A stretch of 12,034 nt of DNA, taken from JAJXZP01 sp035505775 (GTDB taxonomy: Bacteria; Spirochaetota; Spirochaetia; Treponematales; Rectinemataceae). Each line of letters opens with the position of its first letter. Position 1 is the stretch's first letter. The notes beneath the pieces are model-generated. The model was given only the letters and a program-made list of their open reading frames with translations, was not told where the DNA came from and did not search any database. The position numbers and the translations under genes are program-made. The stretch lies in the NCBI GenBank assembly GCA_035505775.1, contig DATJQN010000212.1:1-12034 (forward strand), given 5' to 3'. Positions 6,761 to 12,034 of this stretch are shown here, piece by piece.

Positions 6761-6807
6761 GATCCGCGGCCCTCCGGTCGCCATGGCGGCGGCCCGAGCG
6801 CCCCGGG

Positions 6808-7449
6808 TCAGTTCTTGAGCGCCAGAAGGAGCCCGTCCCGCAGCGGGATGATCGAGGAGATCCAGCCCCCAGTCGACGAAACCAGCCGGGTGAGTTCCCG
6901 CACACCTTCGGTCGCGGGCGAGACATCGCGCGAGTCCAGGACCTTTCCGTCCCAGAGGAGGTTGTCGACGATGAGGGCCCCGCCCGGACGGAGCTTTTCC
7001 GCGATCACCGGCAGGGCGGCGGGGTAGTCTTCCTTCTCGATGTCGTTGAAGATGAGATCGAAGGGACCTTCCGTGGCGCGCAGGACCGAGACGGCTTCGT
7101 CGACCACATAATGGACGATGTCCCCGAATCCCAGGGCGGCGAGACTCTCTCTCGCGCGCGCGGAAAGCGCGGCGTCCCAGACGACATGGAAGACCTCGCC
7201 GCCGCCGTTCTCCCGGACGGCGCGCGCGAACCAGGCCGTGGAATAGCCGAACCCGGAGCCGAGCTCGAACACCCGGCGCGCGCCGAGCAGTCTGGCGACG
7301 AGGTAGCAGAGCTGGCCCGAGGCCGGTCCGATGATGGGAAATCCCGTGCGCTCGGCCTCGGCTTCCATCGCCGTGAGGAGGGGATGCCGCGGGGGAACGA
7401 GGGCGTCGAGGTATCCGGAGAGCCGGGGGTCGAACAGGAGTTCGCTCAT
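6808..7449 (-). CDS. Class I SAM-dependent O-methyltransferase (caffeoyl-CoA OMT-like, Methyltransf_3)
   Basis: A 213-residue soluble enzyme expected to move a methyl group from S-adenosylmethionine to a hydroxyl, with a divalent metal. The SAM-binding motif I is VFELGSGFGYSTAWFA (60-75). LIFNDIEKEDYP (132-143) holds the metal/catalytic Asp136, and IVDNLLWDGKV (160-170) the metal ligands Asp162 and Asn163. The C-terminal strand IIPLRDGLLLALK is typical of the family. Length fits bacterial members (210-225). Oddity: after strand 2, where SAM-ribose binding usually uses an acidic residue, the sequence reads VVWDAA (89-94), with the Asp one place later than expected. The ATG at 7449 has no ribosome site; a -10-like TACCTT ends 7 bp upstream, so the message may be leaderless. 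It shares no obvious pathway with the sugar genes; the methyl acceptor is unknown. Confidence 0.9.
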   Translation of the reverse strand: MSELLFDPRLSGYLDALVPPRHPLLTAMEAEAERTGFPIIGPASGQLCYLVARLLGARRVFELGSGFGYSTAWFARAVRENGGGEVFHVVWDAALSARARESLAALGFGDIVHYVVDEAVSVLRATEGPFDLIFNDIEKEDYPAALPVIAEKLRPGGALIVDNLLWDGKVLDSRDVSPATEGVRELTRLVSSTGGWISSIIPLRDGLLLALKN

Positions 7450-7453
7450 GAGT

Positions 7454-7496
7454 AAAAAAGGTAGCGATTCCCCCGGCGCGGGGCCAGCACTATCGC
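7454..7496 (-). terminator. Possible intrinsic terminator after the catabolic operon
   Basis: On the minus strand, 20 bp after the dehydrogenase stop, GCGAT (7496-7492) pairs with ATCGC (7468-7464). Between them lies an inner CCCCG-CGC-CGGGG stem with an uneven internal loop. Four bases later comes a run of six T (7459-7454). The stem is imperfect and the gap before the T-run is long, so this is a weak call. The same T-rich stretch contains the TACCTT box proposed for the methyltransferase gene, so the two readings compete. Confidence 0.35.
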
Positions 7497-7515
7497 AGCC
7501 GGTCCGCGTGCAGCT

Positions 7516-8778
7516 CTAGATGGCTGGGGCCTTGGCGAGCAGGTAGTCCTCGGCCTCCTTGGACCAGAGCATGTTGTGGCGTTCCACGATGCGTGCGAGC
7601 CCGGCATAGAAGGGATCGGCCTTGCCCCGCTCGGAGAGGTCCGCGAGCGCCACCAGGTCGAGGCGTTTGTGGGTGTAGATGAGCTTCTTGCCGCCGGGTA
7701 TGGCGTCGAGCCGGATCGTCGTGTCCGGCACGGCGTTCAGCCCGCCGACGTGGGTGATCATCGCCACCGGATTGAGCCGGCCGTCGGCCATCATGGCCAG
7801 CGACTCCTTGATGTCGTCGGTGTTGCCGCCCGAGGTTCCGACCAGGTGGTGCGACTCGTAGTGCACGTCATAGAAGTTGAGCGAGGCGGAGAATGCCGTG
7901 TCGGTGGGGCCGGCGAAGAAGTTCAGGCAGCCGTCGCTGCCGAGCAGTCGGTCGCCCAGCTCGACGACGGGCTTGACCGGCGCGAAGACGAAGACATCGT
8001 CATAGCCCTTTCCCCCGTTCAGGCCCTTGAGTTGCGCGACCGGGTCCGCGCTGTCCCGGGTGTTGACATAGACGAGTTCGATGCCCTGGCGCGCCGCCTC
8101 CTCGACGGTGAAGATGGATGCCGCCCGGGAAAGCCTGCCCTGGTCGATGTCCGTCACGACGATGCGCGAAGGTCTGCGGTCGGCATGCATGGCGTAGTCT
8201 ATGGCGCCGATGCCCATCGGTCCGACGCTTGCGAGCAGGGCCAGCGAGCCTCCCTCCCTGATGCCCATCTCATGCACGTAGGAACCCGGCCTGGTGTGGT
8301 ACTGGGCGTGATAGGCTCCGACGATGCACGACACCGGCTCGGAGAGGGACCCCATGTAGAAGGCCTCGGCCTCGTACTCGAGGAGACAGCCCATCTCCAT
8401 GACTTCGCGGGGAATGACCACGTAGGTTGCGTCGCCGCCGATGTGCGGATAGGAATAGCCGGGGGCCCACAGGCTGCCCTCGTAGTTGAGCGCCGGCTGG
8501 ATCGCGAAGCGCTGCCCCGCCCGGAACTGTCCCTTCCAGCGCTCACCCACCTCCACGAGCTCTCCGCAGAACTCGTGGCCGATGATCACCGGCCTGCTCT
8601 CGAGGGGCGCGCGCACCCGCTTGTGGCGGTTGCCCTGCAGGGCGAGCTTGTGGCTGGACATGCAGATGGAGTCGGAGATCACGCGGGCGAGGATCTCGTC
8701 CTCCCCGATCGGCGGGAGTTCGAACTGCTCGAGCCTCAGGTCGTTCTCGCCATATATCCGGACCGCAGTGGTCTTCAT
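7516..8778 (-). CDS. SorE-like zinc-dependent dehydrogenase (L-sorbose-1-phosphate reductase family)
   Basis: A 420-residue cytoplasmic medium-chain dehydrogenase. It begins MKTTAVRIYGENDLRLE and carries the catalytic zinc set Cys39 (SICMSS), His68-Glu69 (GHEFCGE, 67-73) and Glu147 (LSEPVSC). The four-cysteine structural zinc loop of ordinary alcohol dehydrogenases is absent. The Rossmann turn is SVGPMGIGA (184-192), ending in VVTDID with Asp210, which favours NAD(H). From memory, IIGHEFCGE, NFFAGPTD, FYDVHYESHHLVGTSGGNTDD and GGKKLIYT closely follow enteric SorE, which reduces L-sorbose-1-phosphate to D-glucitol-6-phosphate; a database comparison would settle this. The ATG at 8778 has AAGGAG 7 bp upstream and overlaps the kinase stop as ATGA, so the frame open to 9540 is not used. 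It is the last gene of the catabolic operon. The family is clear; the exact substrate is inferred. Confidence 0.9.
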   Translation of the reverse strand: MKTTAVRIYGENDLRLEQFELPPIGEDEILARVISDSICMSSHKLALQGNRHKRVRAPLESRPVIIGHEFCGELVEVGERWKGQFRAGQRFAIQPALNYEGSLWAPGYSYPHIGGDATYVVIPREVMEMGCLLEYEAEAFYMGSLSEPVSCIVGAYHAQYHTRPGSYVHEMGIREGGSLALLASVGPMGIGAIDYAMHADRRPSRIVVTDIDQGRLSRAASIFTVEEAARQGIELVYVNTRDSADPVAQLKGLNGGKGYDDVFVFAPVKPVVELGDRLLGSDGCLNFFAGPTDTAFSASLNFYDVHYESHHLVGTSGGNTDDIKESLAMMADGRLNPVAMITHVGGLNAVPDTTIRLDAIPGGKKLIYTHKRLDLVALADLSERGKADPFYAGLARIVERHNMLWSKEAEDYLLAKAPAI

Positions 8779-10328
8779 CGTCTGTCTCCTTCGTGTGGTG
8801 CGGAACCGGCTGGGGCAGCCCTCGAAGGGGCCGCGAGCCGGGTCCAGGCTTCCCGGTACGTATCGAGCTCCGCCAGGGCGGGCATCGGAAGCACGGGCTT
8901 GTAGTCTATCTCGAAACGGTCCCGCAGACCGTCGGGGCTTCCTCCGGACAGCGCGGCGAGGGCGGTCATCGCGGCGCCGAAGGCGGTCGCCTCGGCGATG
9001 TCCGTGAGAAAGACGGCATTGCCGGGAAGGGCCGCCGCGATGATCCCGTTGTAGTCGGGATTGCGTCGGAAGCCGCCCTCGGTGAAGACATCGGTGCCCC
9101 GCTCGAGGCCCGATCGCTCGAGGGCGACGAGAGTCTGGAGGGCGAGGGAGAGGTTGAGCGCAGCCATCGCGAGCCGGGGCTCCTGCATGAAGACGGGGAC
9201 CGACCGTCCCGATTCGATGTCGGGCAGGGCGTACTCCCTGCCGGCTTCGACGGCCCGGGGCCGGGAGCCGGGGAACTGCCCCGACCCCGGCACGAGCTCG
9301 GGCAGGATGAAGACCGAGGCTTCGCGCGTGAGCCTGGCGTAGTCCTCCGGCGTGGGGGCGGGAAGGGCCGCGGAAGCGGCACGGACCGCTACGATGCCGC
9401 TCCATTTCTCGTACTCGAGTCCGCCGAGGAATATGGCCGTCTTGACCGGCTTGTTGAAGGCCGAACGGTTGAAGAAGACCACCTTGCCGAGCTCGCCCGC
9501 GGAGAAGCGATACTCCTCCTGCGGATGCATGAGGACGCACCAGGTGCCCGTGGAATTGAGGATGAAGTCGCGGCCGGCGCGCTTGACGATGTGGGGCAGA
9601 AGGGAGGCGTTGGAGTCATGGATGCCCATGGTCACGAGCGTGGCCGGGTCGAGTCCCGTCCGCTCGGCCAGTTCCGGCTTCAGCCTCCCGAGCACGGCCC
9701 AGGAATTGCTGATCTCCCGCGGCATCCTGTCCGCGACACCCAGGGCCTCGGCGACGGAGGAAAAGCGCGAGCGCTCCCAGTCCCAGAGGTAGCTGTGGCA
9801 GCCCGTGTAGGTGCCCTCCGCGCCCGTGACGCCCGTGAGCCGGTAGCCCCAATACTGCGGGTAGTTGAGCAGGACCTTCGTCCGGGCAAGGGCCTTCGGA
9901 AAGCGTTCCTTGAGGAAGAAGAGCCCCTGGGCGGGATTGATGAGGGCCGAGAGTCCCGGGGTGCCCGTGCGGGCCTGGAGCTCTACCGGATCTCCGGCGA
10001 GCTCGTAGAAGCGCCGGTGGAACTCCTCGCCCGGCTCGTGCGTGTAGTAGATGCAGGGGGCCGCCGGCATGCCGTTGTCGCCGATGCACACGAAGCTGGC
10101 ACCGTGGGTGGTCACGGCGATGGCTTCGATCGAGTAGCGCCGGCCGTAGGCCGCGAGCCGATCGAGGAACCAGGTCTCCATCCCGGCCAGATCATGGCTG
10201 TCCAGGCCCTCGACCCTGATCGGATCGAAGGTGCGGGATTCCGACTCCAGCGCCCGAAGGCGCCGGTCGTATACGGCGACTTTCTTGTTCGTCATGCCTA
10301 TGTCGATGACGGCGACGACTGATTCCAT
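8775..10328 (-). CDS. FGGY-family carbohydrate kinase (NaCK-like subgroup)
   Basis: A 517-residue cytoplasmic sugar kinase of usual FGGY length. The first phosphate-binding motif is DIGMTNKKVAVYD (9-21). TTHGASFV (73-80) and CIYYTHEPGEEF (92-103) line the sugar site. GIHDSNASLLP (235-245) holds the catalytic base Asp238, the second phosphate motif is NSTGTWCVL (258-266), and the adenosine motif is FTEGGFRRNPDYNGI (415-429). DIGMTNKK with NSTGTWC fits the NaCK-like subgroup, related to fuculose and rhamnulose kinases, whose substrates are mostly untested. Two ATGs stand in tandem (10331 and 10328). An AGGAGG site lies 1 bp from the first and 4 bp from the second, so I choose 10328; the difference is one Met. 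Its TGA overlaps the dehydrogenase ATG. It probably phosphorylates the imported sugar, since ABC import delivers it free. Confidence 0.94.
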   Translation of the reverse strand: MESVVAVIDIGMTNKKVAVYDRRLRALESESRTFDPIRVEGLDSHDLAGMETWFLDRLAAYGRRYSIEAIAVTTHGASFVCIGDNGMPAAPCIYYTHEPGEEFHRRFYELAGDPVELQARTGTPGLSALINPAQGLFFLKERFPKALARTKVLLNYPQYWGYRLTGVTGAEGTYTGCHSYLWDWERSRFSSVAEALGVADRMPREISNSWAVLGRLKPELAERTGLDPATLVTMGIHDSNASLLPHIVKRAGRDFILNSTGTWCVLMHPQEEYRFSAGELGKVVFFNRSAFNKPVKTAIFLGGLEYEKWSGIVAVRAASAALPAPTPEDYARLTREASVFILPELVPGSGQFPGSRPRAVEAGREYALPDIESGRSVPVFMQEPRLAMAALNLSLALQTLVALERSGLERGTDVFTEGGFRRNPDYNGIIAAALPGNAVFLTDIAEATAFGAAMTALAALSGGSPDGLRDRFEIDYKPVLPMPALAELDTYREAWTRLAAPSRAAPAGSAPHEGDRR

Positions 10329-10353
10329 CATTCCTCCTGGGAACGGGTCGAAG

Positions 10354-10370
10354 CGGGGCCCCCGGCCCCG
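10354..10370 (-). other. GC stem-loop between SDR and kinase genes
   Basis: Two 7-bp arms, CGGGGCC and GGCCCCG, are separated by three bases in the 50-bp gap between the SDR stop and the kinase start. There is no T-run, so it is not an intrinsic terminator. It may stabilise the message or tune translation of the kinase, whose ribosome site begins about 15 bp further on. Confidence 0.45.
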
Positions 10371-10379
10371 TCGCGCCTC

Positions 10380-11603
10380 CTAGCTGAGCATCACCTGTCC
10401 GCCGGTCACAGGCAGGGCCTGGCCCGTCTCGTATTCCTGTTCGACGATATAGTAGATGGCCCGCATGACGTCAGCTCCCTCGCAACCGCGGCCCATGGGC
10501 ACCTTGGCCTCGTAAAAGGCCTTCACGTCGGCGACGGTCCTGGCGCCGGGGACCTTGCCCGAGCGCAGGTACTGCACGAAGAGCCCGTTTTCTGGATCCG
10601 ACCAGAGGGGGCCGTCGAAGAAGTTGCCCGGGCAGATCGCGTTGACCTTGACACCGTAGTCCACCAGTTCGAGGGCGTAGCTCTGCACGAGCCCGATGCC
10701 GCCGAACTTCGAGCCGGCATAGGCTCCGTTGCGGTTGGAGCCCTCGAGTCCCGACTTGGAATTGATCTGGACGATGTCGCTCCGCCAGCGGGGGGCGCAG
10801 CGCCACTGGGCCCTGAGCACGCGGGCGGCATGCTTGGCCACGTGGAAGAAGCCCGTGTAGTTGACGTCGGTGACGAAGCGGAAAGCCGAGGCATCCTGCT
10901 CCAGGATCGATGCGGCCTTCAGCACTCCGGCATTGCTCACGACGAGGTCCATGCCGCCCGCGGCACGGATGGCCTCGGCGAACATCGCCGCCACCGAGGA
11001 CTCGTCGGTGACGTTGACTGCCACCGGAATGGCGCAGGTTCTGCCCTCCGCCGCGCAGAGGGAGGCGGCCAGCCGACCGGCGCCCTCGACATTGAGATCC
11101 GCCACGAACACGAGCGCGCCCGAGGCGGCGAGGGCCCGGACGATCTCCTCCCCGAAACCCTGGGCTCCGCCGGTCACGAGGGCGATCCGCCCCTCGACCA
11201 CGCGGTCACGACCCGCCGCGGCTCCCCCGGCCGGCGTTGGCGGCCCCAGCTCCGCCCTGGTCCAGGGCGCCGCATCGCCGGCCGCCGCCCGCGCCCGGGC
11301 TTCGTCGATACCCCGAGCGGGATAGAGCCAGGTCGCGGAGCCCTCCGACGAGAGCTTTACGCAGGCGGGAAGCAGATCGGGTCGGGCGGAACGGGCGGAG
11401 CGCCAGGCCGACAGGGCCGCCGTCATGGCCGCCGCCGCTGCGGCCTCGTCGGAAGCGAGGGGCGGGGGAAGCTCGACCTCCAGAACTTCCGCGCCCGGCC
11501 TGGATGGGGAGGGGCCGCCGACCACCACGATCGGCCGGGAAAGGATCTCGAGGTAGAGACCCCGAACCAGCGGGGCGAGGGCAGTGCCGGGTATGTCGCT
11601 CAT
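10380..11603 (-). CDS. Short-chain dehydrogenase with N-terminal extension (sorbitol-6-phosphate dehydrogenase-like)
   Basis: A 407-residue protein whose residues about 135-407 are a complete classical SDR. It has the cofactor motif TGGAQGFG (144-151), Asp169 at the end of strand 2 (VADLN) favouring NAD, NAG (224-226), structural Asn248 (VNYTG), and the catalytic set Ser282 (QINSKSG), Tyr295 and Lys299 (YAGSK). NAICPGNFFDGPLWSDP and KVPMGRGCEGADVMRAIYYI resemble the SDR half of bifunctional rhamnulose-phosphate aldolase/dehydrogenases and glucitol-6-phosphate dehydrogenases. Residues 1-135 are an Ala/Pro-rich extension with no domain I can name (PIVVVGGPSP; LPACVKLSSEGSATWLYPA); it is far shorter than an aldolase domain. 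The ATG at 11603 has AAGGA about 10 bp upstream and overlaps the upstream stop as ATGA. It likely oxidises a polyol phosphate to a ketose phosphate, or the reverse. The fold is certain; the substrate is not. Confidence 0.93.
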   Translation of the reverse strand: MSDIPGTALAPLVRGLYLEILSRPIVVVGGPSPSRPGAEVLEVELPPPLASDEAAAAAAMTAALSAWRSARSARPDLLPACVKLSSEGSATWLYPARGIDEARARAAAGDAAPWTRAELGPPTPAGGAAAGRDRVVEGRIALVTGGAQGFGEEIVRALAASGALVFVADLNVEGAGRLAASLCAAEGRTCAIPVAVNVTDESSVAAMFAEAIRAAGGMDLVVSNAGVLKAASILEQDASAFRFVTDVNYTGFFHVAKHAARVLRAQWRCAPRWRSDIVQINSKSGLEGSNRNGAYAGSKFGGIGLVQSYALELVDYGVKVNAICPGNFFDGPLWSDPENGLFVQYLRSGKVPGARTVADVKAFYEAKVPMGRGCEGADVMRAIYYIVEQEYETGQALPVTGGQVMLS

Positions 11604-12034
11604 CGCGTGAACCGTCCTTTCTGCAAAGCCGCGAGTACCTCCGGATCGGAAGCGGGGCTCCCGCGGTCGAGCGCCCTACCAGCACGCGCGTAGGCGGAGA
11701 TGCGCTCCCGGGGCGGAAGAGAGGCGAGGGGGCCCTGTCCCGAGAAGAGCGCCACCCGGGGGTCGATGGAGGCGAGGCGCTCATGGGCGACGAGGGCCCA
11801 GGTGGAATCCGTGAGGTGCCGGAACTCGGGCTTCCGGAGTTCCGGGCAGTTGAAAGACTGGCGCGGCTGATTGATGTCCACGCCCGAAATCTCCATCAAT
11901 CCCCGGTCCTCGCAGAGCTTCCTGACCCGCAGGAGCTGGGCGGCGCTGGTGCGCGGAGGCATGTAGGTCACCGCCGGGAAGCCGATATCGACGAGCTCCT
12001 CGAAGAGCTCATCGAGAAAGGCGTCCTCGAAGCG
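11600..12034 (-). CDS. PHP-like metal-dependent hydrolase family protein, C-terminal part (cut by window edge)
   Basis: The last 144 residues of a protein that enters from the right edge; no stop occurs up to 12034, so the first ATG seen at 11971 is internal. The fragment starts RFEDAFLDELFEELVDIGF and continues PAVTYMPPRTSAAQL, LCEDRGLMEISGVDINQPRQ, FRHLTDSTWALVAHERLAS. Strands ending in PAVTYMPPR and MEISGVDINQPRQSFNC look like the last two strands of a PHP-type barrel, where a metal-binding Asp-x-His is usual; here the text is Asp-Ile-Asn. I recall proteins of this kind beside SDR and FGGY kinases in other sugar operons, but their activity is not established. Its TGA overlaps the SDR ATG, so it is the first visible gene of the catabolic operon; the operon promoter lies outside the window. 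Confidence 0.55.
   Translation of the reverse strand, partial: RFEDAFLDELFEELVDIGFPAVTYMPPRTSAAQLLRVRKLCEDRGLMEISGVDINQPRQSFNCPELRKPEFRHLTDSTWALVAHERLASIDPRVALFSGQGPLASLPPRERISAYARAGRALDRGSPASDPEVLAALQKGRFTR

Noticed and set aside
6593..6784. Longer HAD protein starting at 6784
   Set aside because: The added N-terminus is Pro/Arg-rich without similarity to the family and covers a plausible promoter; the start at 6592 has a ribosome site and begins directly with the DxD strand.

Overview
The window (about 12 kb, high GC) is a bacterial carbohydrate-uptake and catabolism locus. The dense minus-strand coding, the ribose/galactose-type ABC importer, the FGGY kinase and the SorE-like dehydrogenase next to a long-form SDR resemble sugar islands of Spirochaetota and some Clostridia. 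A high-GC spirochaete is my best guess, but nothing here is diagnostic (no rRNA, tRNA or phylogenetic marker).

Layout, left to right. (1) Positions 1-4442, minus strand, reads lacI-family regulator (3399-4442), then dual-domain sugar ABC ATPase (1825-3345), then permease (527-1819), then periplasmic sugar-binding protein (1-454, cut by the left edge). The regulator heads the importer operon. (2) Positions 4443-4961 form a 519-bp divergent control region with no convincing gene. It holds a perfect 32-bp palindrome containing two AAACGTTT operators next to lacI, two TGTAATCG-type operators 42 bp apart, and candidate promoters in both directions. (3) Position 4962-5897, plus strand, is a PfkB-family sugar (phosphate) kinase that seems to lack a ribosome binding site. 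(4) Positions 5894-7449, minus strand, hold a HAD-IA phosphatase or phosphosugar mutase, whose stop codon overlaps that of the PfkB gene, and a class I O-methyltransferase. (5) Positions 7516-12034, minus strand, are a tight catabolic operon: PHP-like protein (cut by the right edge), then an SDR with an N-terminal extension, then an FGGY kinase, then a SorE-like zinc dehydrogenase. Two of its three junctions are ATGA stop/start overlaps.

How the genes may work together (inference): an ABC importer brings in an unphosphorylated sugar or polyol, and the FGGY kinase phosphorylates it. The SorE-like reductase and the sorbitol-6-phosphate-dehydrogenase-like SDR would interconvert the phosphosugar, and the PfkB kinase and HAD enzyme would work on phosphosugars further on. 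This matches the logic of the enteric L-sorbose route (sorbose-1-P to glucitol-6-P to fructose-6-P) with the PTS replaced by ABC import plus a kinase. The LacI-type regulator probably senses the sugar and represses its own operon through the AAACGTTT sites. The true substrate cannot be read from the sequence. No mobile element, CRISPR array, RNA gene or phage gene was seen.
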